This document shows, piece after piece, positions 56,435 through 64,000 of a DNA stretch of 64,000 nt. The number at the start of each line of letters is the position of its first letter. The first letter of the stretch is position 1. This stretch comes from Bacteroidota bacterium (GTDB taxonomy: Bacteria > Bacteroidota > Bacteroidia > UKL13-3). Under the pieces are notes generated by a model. The model was not told where the DNA came from, ran no database searches, and saw only the letters and a list, made by a program, of their open reading frames with translations. The position numbers were made by a program, and so were the translations under genes. The stretch covers positions 16,170-80,169 of the forward strand of contig JAAFJM010000013.1 of NCBI GenBank assembly GCA_013298895.1, read 5' to 3'.

Positions 56435-57811
56435 ATGAAAAAAATATACTCTTTAAGTTTTCTTTGTCTTTTAGGTGCCAATACTTTATGGGCTCAAGTA
56501 CCTGCTAATATTGCTAATAAACTCGATAGAACTTACGATAGTTTATGTGCTAAATTAAATATTAAAGGTTCGGCTGCGGCAGTGTTAATTCCTAATATGG
56601 GCGTTTGGAAACGCAGTTATGGCGTATCGCATGAGGGTGTGCCTGCTACAAACGAAATGCTTTTTACACTTGGCAGCAATACCAAAACTTATACCAGTTC
56701 AGTAGTTTTAAAATTACATGAGTTAAAGTTATTAAGTTTAAGCGATACTATAGGCAAATGGTTTACAAATAATCCAAACATAAACGGAAAAATAACCATT
56801 ACGCAGTTATTGAATCACACCAGTGGAGTTGCTAGTTATACCGAAAATGCTGCGTTTTGGGAACTTGTAAATGCTGATTTAACCAAAAAATGGACTCCAG
56901 AAGAAATTGTACCATACATTCCTGCACCTTCTTTTGCCTTGGGAACTAGATGGGAATATTCAAACTCCAATTTTTTATTGGCAGGATTAATTATTAAACA
57001 AGTTACTGGTAAATCTTTAGCAAATGCTTATCAAACCTATATTTATACACCTTTAAACATAACCAATACCAAACTTTTAAGCGAAGAAACAACCAATGCT
57101 GAAGTAGCTCATCATTGGAGCGTAGGTATTGGTTTTCCTAGGTTAACCGATTGGGAACAATTGGGTTTAAGTTACGATGCCATGAACAGTGTAGCTTGGG
57201 CAGCCGGAGGTTTATATGCCACAGCCGATGATAACGTGCAGTATTTAAATGGATTATTCAATACCAATAAAATTATTTCAGATAGTATGTTGGTTAAATT
57301 AAAAACTACTGGAAGTATTGGAAGCGGTGCCGGTTATGGATTGGGTATATTTTCATACAATAACTTTAACGGACGCACCGTATACGGACATGGAGGAACC
57401 AATGTAGGAGGTATAAATGAAAACATTTTTGACCCTGTTACCAAAGTAAGTATTTCGGTTTTAACCAACCAAGATAGCATTGATAACAATACTATATTAA
57501 CCCGAGTAGTTTTTAATTTACACAAAGATTTAGTAGCATTAAAAGTAGGTGTTAACAAGTTAAATAATACGGCTAAAACACTAGTTGATGTATTTCCAAA
57601 TCCTAGCCAAGGTTTGGTTAATATTCAAAGCAATGAGCATATTGTTAATTTAACAGTTACTAACTTAAATGGAAAAACAGTATTAGAGTTAAATAATTTA
57701 AATACCAATAATTTACCAATAGATATTAGCCATTTAAACCAAGGCATTTATTTTATAAATGGAGTTACCAATCAAGGTACGTTTGTACAAAAAATTGTAT
57801 TGAGTAAATAG
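56435..57811 (+). CDS. serine hydrolase (beta-lactamase class C fold) with T9SS sorting domain
   Basis: 458 residues: Sec signal (cleavage after LWAQ), then a class C beta-lactamase/DD-peptidase-like domain. Catalytic motifs are SNTK (81-84), YSN (175-177) and an HGG motif (YGHGGTNVGG) near 315. The last 75 residues are a type A T9SS domain (DVFPNPSQGLVNIQS; HLNQGIYFINGVTNQG; QKIVLSK). It is predicted to be a surface or secreted esterase or peptidase rather than a resistance enzyme. Confidence 0.92.
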   Translation: MKKIYSLSFLCLLGANTLWAQVPANIANKLDRTYDSLCAKLNIKGSAAAVLIPNMGVWKRSYGVSHEGVPATNEMLFTLGSNTKTYTSSVVLKLHELKLLSLSDTIGKWFTNNPNINGKITITQLLNHTSGVASYTENAAFWELVNADLTKKWTPEEIVPYIPAPSFALGTRWEYSNSNFLLAGLIIKQVTGKSLANAYQTYIYTPLNITNTKLLSEETTNAEVAHHWSVGIGFPRLTDWEQLGLSYDAMNSVAWAAGGLYATADDNVQYLNGLFNTNKIISDSMLVKLKTTGSIGSGAGYGLGIFSYNNFNGRTVYGHGGTNVGGINENIFDPVTKVSISVLTNQDSIDNNTILTRVVFNLHKDLVALKVGVNKLNNTAKTLVDVFPNPSQGLVNIQSNEHIVNLTVTNLNGKTVLELNNLNTNNLPIDISHLNQGIYFINGVTNQGTFVQKIVLSK

Positions 57812-57837
57812 TTGAAATTTAAATAATAGTGAAACTT

Positions 57838-57872
57838 AAAAAGGCTGCTTAATCAATTAAGCAGCCTTTTTT
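57838..57872 (+). terminator. terminator after the serine hydrolase
   Basis: AAAAGGCTGCTTAAT and ATTAAGCAGCCTTTT form a 15-bp stem with a two-base loop and a T-run. Confidence 0.9.
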
Positions 57873-58100
57873 ATTGGGCTGATAATTATAATTTTACAAT
57901 TAATTGTTTGTCTGGAAAACATAACTGTAAAAATTGACGACTTGTTAAATTAGCCTTGTTCAAGGGTTATATAAAATATGTTTGTAATTGAGTAAATAAC
58001 GGCAATGCTTAATTTTGATATCAGTTAGTTTTACTAGCTATTTATGAAGTATTAAGCATATTTACTTTTGAACTAAAAACCAGTGATTGAATAAACCACA

Positions 58101-58297
58101 ACATTATATGCTGATTTGGAAACATTATTTGAGTTTCAAACCAATAAAGATGGCATTTGGATGGCGGCTTTTACACAAGTATTTGTCTTAAAAACCTTGA
58201 TAAGGCAATTATACTTTTTGCCAATGCTCAAACCGATGATGCCGAAGAAGGTTTAAATGTGTTGTTAGAGGAGTTAAAAACGAAGTATTTAAAATAA
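58101..58297 (+). pseudogene. remnant of a serine hydrolase C-terminus
   Basis: In the 550-base gap after the hydrolase, TLYADLETLFEFQTNKDG is read near 58101-58150. One frame over, WHLDGGFYTSICLKNLDKAI and ILFANAQTDDAEEGLNVLLE lead to a stop at 58295-58297. The pattern resembles the C-terminal part of beta-lactamase-fold hydrolases (trp-his-x-x-gly-gly-phe, then ILFAN). A frame change and missing N-terminus mark it as decayed. The remaining bases of the gap (57873-58100) show no gene. Confidence 0.5.
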
Positions 58298-58330
58298 TCT
58301 TAACCTTAATTGTTTGATTTGTGTGGTTAT

Positions 58331-58380
58331 AAAAAAAGTCCAACCAAAGAGTCATTTCAACTATTCGATTGGACTTTTTT
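58331..58380. terminator. long-loop hairpin between the remnant and the OmpA gene
   Basis: AAAAAAGTCCAA and TTGGACTTTTTT pair perfectly around a loop of about 25 bases; both ends can act as A- or T-runs, so it can stop the minus-strand OmpA transcript. Confidence 0.7.
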
Positions 58381-58421
58381 ATAATCTTTTTTACAAAATT
58401 GTTTTTAGTTTTTACTTAAAA

Positions 58422-59792
58422 TTATTCAACAATTTCAAATTCAACTCTTCTGTTTAAGTAATTATTTCTTGGCAATTTGCTTTGAGTTCCCATTGGTTTA
58501 ATGTTAACTCTGTTAGCTTCAATACCATTTTGTGTTACGTAATCAGCAACTGCTTTTGCACGTTCTTCAGATAAAGCCAAATTGCTTACATTATTTCCAA
58601 TATAATCAGCATAACCTAAAACATTTATTTTTAGGTTAGGATATTTTTTCAATACTGTAATTGACTTATTTAAAATCTTTTTGCTGTCTGTATTGATTGT
58701 TTTACTGTTTAGCTCAAAATAAATTTTGTTTAGTTCAAGTTGTAAAATTTGAGCTATTTCTTTTATAGAGGCCGTATTTACATTATTATTAGATGGAGTT
58801 ACTGAACTGGCTACTGGAATAGGAGTTGTACCAATAGGGCATCCATCTTTTGTATTAGCAGCTTCATTTGGACAATAGTCTTTAATATCGGGAACGCCAT
58901 CACCATCAGTATCTTTGGTAATCAAATTGCGTAATTCCAAAATATCATTATTAGCGGCAATTAACTTTTGTTTTTCAAGAGAAATAGTATCATGTAATTT
59001 GGCTATTTCCTTATCATAGTTATTATCAATAAATGAGCTATTACCCGCACCAAATTGCCAAGCTGCTGCCATATCTTGATGCGGATTTTTACCAAAAGTA
59101 TAACGAAGACCAACACTAGTTTTGGCCATATGGTCTTTACCAGATCCATAATTATAGCCATCCCAAGCATCGGTATAGGTGGTAACAAATTCACTCTGTA
59201 AATTAATATGCCAATTTTTATTTAAATGATAACGTAAGCCTAAGCCTAAGCCCACTTGCATGGCAGTTCCTTTTTCTGTGTTAAAGATTTTATCATCTTC
59301 AATAAATTTTAGTTTGGTATCGTAGTTAGCTGAAGCTATGCTAGCTCTTAAAAAAGGAACAAGTTTATGAGGTTTACGTCTATTTCTTCCTTTGAGATCA
59401 AAGTTTACTCCAAGTGCTAAAAAATCAACATCCGACTCGTAGTAATTAAGTTTATTTGCAGCTGTCATTGTTCCCATATCATACGATGCATCAATGCTCA
59501 CCAAAGGGCTAATGAAGTAAATTAAATCAAATCCAAAAGCTAAATCAAATTTGGTTTTGCTGCCATTTAATCCATTGGCATCTTCGCCCAAATAACCATT
59601 ACTTAATTTGTCGTAGGCAGTAAATTTTACATCATATAAATGGTTTAACTTAATGCCTAAACCGAATTTATTCAGTTTAGGCTTTGAGTTAGTTGCAGTG
59701 TTGACATCATTTTGCGCCTCAATAGTATTTGTACTTAATAAAAAGCAGGTTATAACTAATGCCTTTAATATATTTAAACAATTATGTTTCAT
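58422..59792 (-). CDS. OmpA family protein with TSP3 calcium-binding repeat
   Basis: 456 residues: Sec signal (cleavage near TIEAQ), an eight-stranded type outer-membrane barrel (about 40-235), a short coiled linker with KLHDTISLEKQKLIAANNDI, one thrombospondin type 3-like repeat (DTDGDGVPDIKDYCPNEAAN near 293-312, with DGCP) and a C-terminal OmpA domain (about 345-456: YFELNSKTINTDSKKILNKS; NLALSEERAKAVADYV; NRRVEFEIVE) that binds peptidoglycan. It lies 33 bases downstream of the giant adhesin gene on the same strand and may be co-expressed. Confidence 0.93.
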   Translation of the reverse strand: MKHNCLNILKALVITCFLLSTNTIEAQNDVNTATNSKPKLNKFGLGIKLNHLYDVKFTAYDKLSNGYLGEDANGLNGSKTKFDLAFGFDLIYFISPLVSIDASYDMGTMTAANKLNYYESDVDFLALGVNFDLKGRNRRKPHKLVPFLRASIASANYDTKLKFIEDDKIFNTEKGTAMQVGLGLGLRYHLNKNWHINLQSEFVTTYTDAWDGYNYGSGKDHMAKTSVGLRYTFGKNPHQDMAAAWQFGAGNSSFIDNNYDKEIAKLHDTISLEKQKLIAANNDILELRNLITKDTDGDGVPDIKDYCPNEAANTKDGCPIGTTPIPVASSVTPSNNNVNTASIKEIAQILQLELNKIYFELNSKTINTDSKKILNKSITVLKKYPNLKINVLGYADYIGNNVSNLALSEERAKAVADYVTQNGIEANRVNIKPMGTQSKLPRNNYLNRRVEFEIVE

Positions 59793-59825
59793 TTGTTCTG
59801 TTTGTTTAAGAGTTTTTTATAATAA

Positions 59826-62800
59826 TTACTTAGTTAAAACCATTGGTTTAATGGTGGTTTTGTCACCTTGATTTAATCGTACAAAATAATTTCCATCAGC
59901 TAGATTACTTAAATCTAATTGAGTAATAAAACTATTTGTAGTTGATTCATAAACCAATTTTCCAAGTGCATCATAAATAATTATTGCAGTTGTTTGTTCG
60001 GTTGCATTTTCAATTTCAAAATACAATGTACCGTTTGAAGGATTTGGATACATTTTAAATGCTACTTGATTTTTTCCTTCATTAACTCCAACGTTAACAC
60101 CAACAGGCAATGCATCGCTTTCATTAAAACAACCTTGTGCTGTACCTACTCTTACACTGTATAAACCAGCTATAACCATAGTATATGATTTTTGGCTTCC
60201 GTTAGCAAGTGGCTGTCCGTATCTTAACCATTGGTATGAATTAAATTGTTGGAATACCTCTAATACGTTGGCATTTTGACGAGAAATAATTGGTTTTTCA
60301 GGTGAGCGATTAACTGTTACAAAGAAATTACTTTTGGTTTCACACTGCAAACTATCGGTAAAAGTTAACGTTACATTATAGTTACCTGAACCTGATAATG
60401 CAGGGTCAAATGATTTTCCATCTAATGTAACTCCACTTCCAGTAAATACGATATTACCTTTTCCTTTGGTTAAATCAAATGGTTGAACATCACTACAAAC
60501 CACAATATTTGAGTAATTATCTGGCAAGTAAGATGGTAAAATAGTTACAGTAAAACTTCTGGTTACTTTATTGCCCGATTTATCGGTAAACGTAAATACA
60601 TTGGTAGTAGTACCAACTGGATAAGTATTTCCTAATGCAATACCATCTGTTTGAACAATTTTTACATCACCACAATTGTCGGTTGCGATTGGCATAGTAT
60701 AACGATAGCCAACACCACAATGTCCTAATCTAATATTAGATGGCATAAAAGTAACTACTGGTAAAATGGTATCAACCACACTAATATTTACCAAAGTACT
60801 ACTGCTGTTTCCACTTAAGTCTGTTGCTGTAAATTGAACTGAGTTATCTCCAACATCATTGCAGTTAAATGTAGTTTTGTTAATTGAAATACTACCAATA
60901 GCTACATTATCAGTTGAACCATTGTTTAATTCAGATGCAGTTAAGGTTGCGCTTCCAGAGTTATTTAAATAAATGGTTTTACCATTTGCATTCACTATTG
61001 GTTTAACAGTATCAATTACAATAACATTTAATGTTACACTTTGGCTATTAGTACTAGCATCGGTTGCTGTAAAGGTTATGGTGTTTAAGCCTAAGTTAGT
61101 TCCATTAAAACTTGTTTTGCTTAATGATAAGTTGGTAATACCACAATTATCGGTAGAACCATTATTAACTTGAGCAGTTGTTAAACTTACTGTTCCACTT
61201 GCATTTAAGTATAAATTCAAGTTGTTGTTAACTACAATATTTGGTTTAATAGTATCAATAATGGTAACGGTAACATTGGCAGTAGTAAAGTTTCCGCTAG
61301 CATCGGTAGCTGTAAAGGTGATATTATTTGCACCTCTATCGCTACAACCAAAATTGGTTTTGCTTAACGATAAATTACTAATTGCACAATTATCTGTAGA
61401 ACCATTATTTACTTGTTGTGGAGTAATAGTAGCCAATCCTAATCCGTTTAGGTAAACGTTTAGGTTTTGTGCCAACACTGTAGGTTTAATGGTATCTAAT
61501 ACTGTAATTGTTGCACTTGCCGATGTGCTATTATTGCTTCCGTCCGAAACAGTTAATAAAACTTGATTTGTACCTAAATCAGAACAAGTAAATGCAGTTT
61601 TGCTTAATTGTAAAGTAGTGCTAACAGAATTATCAGTTGATCCATTGTTTACTTGATTTGCCGTAACTGTGGCGTTACCAGTTGTATTTAAGTAAATAGT
61701 TCTGTTTTGAGTTATAGCAATTGGGCGAACTGTGTCTATAACGGTAATTAGCACATTGCTAGTTTGACTATTTCCACTTGCGTCTGTGGCGGTAAATGAA
61801 ATAGTGTTCAAACCTAAATCAGTTGCTAAAAAGTTTGTTTTGCTTATTGTTGTTGTTTGAATACCACAATTATCAGTACTACCATTATTTACTTGTGTTG
61901 CTGTTAAACTTGCTGTTCCACTTGCATTTAAGTAAATAGTTCTGTTTTGAACATTTAAAATTGGCTTAATGCTATCAATTACAGTAACAGTGGTAGGTAT
62001 AGTTCTAAAATTACCACTTGCATCTGTTGCAGTTATGTTTACTGTATTACTGCCTAAATTAGCACAAGTAAAGTTGGTTTGGCTTAATGAAATTGATGCA
62101 CTAGAGCAATTATCACTGCTACTTGTCACCACTTGCGAAGTAGACAAGCTTGCAACTCCATTTGAGTTTAAATAAATATTTGCTGCTTGAGCTGTAATTA
62201 AAGGTTTAATAGTATCAATAACTGTTACATTAAAGTTTCGGCTTCCCTCATTTCCGGTTACATCCAGTGCAGTCAAGGTTACAATGTTGTTGCCTAAATT
62301 AGCACAAGTAAAATTAGTTTGACTCAATGTTCTACTTGCGATGCCACAATTATCGCTACTAGCACTATCCACATTTGATAAGGTTATACTTCCAGTTCCT
62401 GTCGAATTTAAGTAAACCAACACATTTGTTCTTGGCCTTACTATTGGACGGATACTATCAAATACATTTACGTTTACATTTGCAGTTCTAATGTTTCCAT
62501 TAATATCTGTAGCTGTAAATAGGATATTGCTACTTCCTAAGTCTGCACATGAAAAAGTGTTTTTATTTATAGCAACTGATGCAACACCACAATTATCAGT
62601 ACTATTATTATTTACTTGTGCTGCAGTGATACTTGCCGTACCAGTGCTATTTAAGTAAATATTTTGGTTTGAAATGGTAGCTATCGGTCTTACTGTATCA
62701 AACACAGTTACGATAATATTTGCTGAGTTTGCATTACCACTTTGATCTTGAACAGTGAATAAAACATTATTGGCTCCAATATTTGAACAGTTAAATACCG

Positions 62801-64000
62801 ATTGACTTAGTAAACGTGCTGTAATGCTACAATTATCAATACTTGCGCTGTCCATTAAGCTTGGATTGATTACGGCTTGTCCGTTAGCAGATAAGTATAC
62901 ACTTACTGATTGTTTTGGTCTGGCTATCGGTGCTATAGGATCTAATACAACTGCTGTTGTTGTTCCTATTTGCACATTACCTGAATTATCGGTTACGGTT
63001 AATGTAATTGTTTTAATTCCAATGTCAGCGCATGAAATGGTATTTGGACTAATACTAACAGTTTTAATACCACAGTTATCAGTACTTCCATTATTGAATT
63101 GATTTGGCGTAATATTTATTGATCCAGTTTGATTCAAATACAATACAATTCCATTTTGCACATTTACTACTGGTTTAATGGTATCAAGAACTGTAATGGT
63201 AGCATTAGCGGTTTGGCTATTATTATTAACATCTGTAACTGTTAAGGTTACTAAATTAGCACCTGTATCATTACAATTGAAAGAAGTTTTAGATAAACTC
63301 AAACTAGCCACACCACACGCATCGCTCGAACCATTATTAACTTGAAGTGCAGAAACTGAAGCAGTTCCAGCCGCATTTAAGTAAATCGTTCTGTTTTGGG
63401 TTACTACTACTGGTTTAATTGTATCGAATACTATAATTGTAAAGTTCCTTGTAGCTGTACATCCGTTAGCATCGGTTACCGTTACCGTATAAGTTCCCGC
63501 ACTTAATCCTGTTGCGGTAGCTGCCGCTCCACCCGAAGGAGACCAAGAATAAGTATATCCACCAGCACCACCCGAAGGAGTCACGGAAGCAGAACCGTTA
63601 GATCCTCCATTACAAGATACATTTGTTTGCGCAGCAGTTGCCGTACTAATAGCAGTTGGCTGTGTAATTGTAAAGTTTCTTGTGGCTGTACATCCGTTAG
63701 CATCGGTTACCGTTACGGTATAAGTTCCCGCACTTAATCCTGTTGCAGTAGCTGCCGCTCCACCCGAAGGAGACCAAGAATAAGTATATCCACCAGCACC
63801 ACCCGAAGGAGTTACGGAAGCAGAACCGTTAGATCCTCCATTACAAGATACATTTGTTTGCGCAGCAGTTGCTGTACTGATAGCAGTTGGCTGTGTAATT
63901 GTAAAGTTGCGAGTAGCTGTACATCCGTTAGCATCGGTTACCGTTACGGTATAAGTTCCCGCACTTAATCCTGTTGCAGTAGCTGTCGCTCCACCAGAAG
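59826..64000 (-). CDS. giant repeat adhesin with SprB repeats and T9SS sorting domain (5' end outside window)
   Basis: An open frame of at least 1391 codons runs from the right edge to a stop at 59826. In order: three SprB-type repeats of 77 residues (GLSAGTYTVTVTDANGCTAT, NVSCNGGSNGSASVTPSGGA; the first partial), then eleven Ig-like units of about 80 residues beginning D[TS][IV]KP, with YLN, VNNGSTDNCG and FTATDxSGN as repeated cores. One HYR-like unit (near 60.6-60.8 kb), a beta domain and a type A T9SS domain (FKMYPNPSNGTLYFEIENAT through MVLTK) follow. Apparent GTG or ATG starts inside are not real starts. It is a predicted surface adhesin, related in repeats to gliding protein SprB. Confidence 0.93.
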   Translation of the reverse strand, partial: SGGATATATGLSAGTYTVTVTDANGCTATRNFTITQPTAISTATAAQTNVSCNGGSNGSASVTPSGGAGGYTYSWSPSGGAAATATGLSAGTYTVTVTDANGCTATRNFTITQPTAISTATAAQTNVSCNGGSNGSASVTPSGGAGGYTYSWSPSGGAAATATGLSAGTYTVTVTDANGCTATRNFTIIVFDTIKPVVVTQNRTIYLNAAGTASVSALQVNNGSSDACGVASLSLSKTSFNCNDTGANLVTLTVTDVNNNSQTANATITVLDTIKPVVNVQNGIVLYLNQTGSINITPNQFNNGSTDNCGIKTVSISPNTISCADIGIKTITLTVTDNSGNVQIGTTTAVVLDPIAPIARPKQSVSVYLSANGQAVINPSLMDSASIDNCSITARLLSQSVFNCSNIGANNVLFTVQDQSGNANSANIIVTVFDTVRPIATISNQNIYLNSTGTASITAAQVNNNSTDNCGVASVAINKNTFSCADLGSSNILFTATDINGNIRTANVNVNVFDSIRPIVRPRTNVLVYLNSTGTGSITLSNVDSASSDNCGIASRTLSQTNFTCANLGNNIVTLTALDVTGNEGSRNFNVTVIDTIKPLITAQAANIYLNSNGVASLSTSQVVTSSSDNCSSASISLSQTNFTCANLGSNTVNITATDASGNFRTIPTTVTVIDSIKPILNVQNRTIYLNASGTASLTATQVNNGSTDNCGIQTTTISKTNFLATDLGLNTISFTATDASGNSQTSNVLITVIDTVRPIAITQNRTIYLNTTGNATVTANQVNNGSTDNSVSTTLQLSKTAFTCSDLGTNQVLLTVSDGSNNSTSASATITVLDTIKPTVLAQNLNVYLNGLGLATITPQQVNNGSTDNCAISNLSLSKTNFGCSDRGANNITFTATDASGNFTTANVTVTIIDTIKPNIVVNNNLNLYLNASGTVSLTTAQVNNGSTDNCGITNLSLSKTSFNGTNLGLNTITFTATDASTNSQSVTLNVIVIDTVKPIVNANGKTIYLNNSGSATLTASELNNGSTDNVAIGSISINKTTFNCNDVGDNSVQFTATDLSGNSSSTLVNISVVDTILPVVTFMPSNIRLGHCGVGYRYTMPIATDNCGDVKIVQTDGIALGNTYPVGTTTNVFTFTDKSGNKVTRSFTVTILPSYLPDNYSNIVVCSDVQPFDLTKGKGNIVFTGSGVTLDGKSFDPALSGSGNYNVTLTFTDSLQCETKSNFFVTVNRSPEKPIISRQNANVLEVFQQFNSYQWLRYGQPLANGSQKSYTMVIAGLYSVRVGTAQGCFNESDALPVGVNVGVNEGKNQVAFKMYPNPSNGTLYFEIENATEQTTAIIIYDALGKLVYESTTNSFITQLDLSNLADGNYFVRLNQGDKTTIKPMVLTK
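63430..64000 (-). repeat. tandem SprB repeats, 231-bp period
   Basis: The same minus-strand sequence recurs with a period of 231 bp (77 codons): for example the plus-strand string CTGTGTAATTGTAAAG starts at 63660 and again at 63891. Copies differ by only a few bases per unit, in contrast to the divergent Ig-like units next to them. The array continues beyond the window. Confidence 0.9.

Noticed and set aside
56435..57811. Antibiotic-resistance beta-lactamase
   Set aside because: The protein has a T9SS surface-sorting domain and the general serine hydrolase motifs; nothing points specifically to beta-lactam hydrolysis.
60973..63102. Several 66-92 codon plus-strand ORFs within the adhesin gene
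   Set aside because: They recur at the repeat period and are antisense to the repeat-coding frame; they result from the repeated sequence.

Overview
The window is AT-rich DNA (roughly one third G+C by eye) from a member of the Bacteroidota. Lineage markers seen directly are: C-terminal type IX secretion (T9SS) sorting domains on three secreted proteins, a PorV/PorQ-family outer-membrane protein, SprB-type repeats, many Bacteroidota-style lipoproteins, and -7 promoter elements of the TAnnTTTG type. No rRNA, tRNA, CRISPR array, integrase or transposase was found. The order within the phylum cannot be fixed from this sequence.

Layout. 0-17 kb is mostly housekeeping: a truncated alpha/beta hydrolase, an FtsE-type ATPase, an OmpA/TPR lipoprotein, a divergent oxyR/katG pair whose KatG carries a signal peptide, pdhB, a GT2 glycosyltransferase fused to a degenerate phosphoglycosyltransferase, an EEP-fold protein, RNase Z, an RlmI-like methyltransferase, an orphan ParD antitoxin, DUF4256 and YdeI proteins and a LytTR response regulator. 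17.1-23.8 kb is a TetR-controlled RND efflux operon (regulator, TolC, adaptor, permease) with a 34-bp perfect palindrome upstream. 24-29 kb holds dnaX, interrupted at a run of ten A bases so that two products are predicted, then a PorV-like protein and an NHL-type lipoprotein. 29-33 kb has small accessory genes, a DoxX-like protein and an acyl-CoA dehydrogenase, with short dispersed repeats between them. 33.5-37.6 kb has a DUF4397 T9SS cargo protein, a DUF2809 protein and a PagL-like lipid A deacylase.

37.7-41.7 kb is a minus-strand set of membrane proteins with a small winged-helix regulator. 41.8-43.2 kb encodes two secreted Ig/PKD-like proteins. 43.4-45.7 kb is a two-gene GMC dehydrogenase. 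45.7-49.2 kb is an accessory patch of small orphan genes separated by long imperfect inverted repeats that look like integron attC sites. 50.0-55.8 kb is a polysaccharide export/polymerisation operon (short TolC, Wzc-like, Wzy-like, Wzx-like) with no glycosyltransferase of its own. 55.8-58.3 kb has a cupin, a T9SS-exported serine hydrolase and a remnant of another hydrolase. 58.4-64.0 kb has an OmpA/TSP3 protein and the C-terminal part of a giant T9SS adhesin running off the right edge.

The observation most worth checking is the dnaX slippage site. Next are the attC-like cassette patch, the giant repeat adhesin with nearly identical 231-bp SprB repeats, the palindromic efflux operator and the catalytically degraded polysaccharide enzymes.
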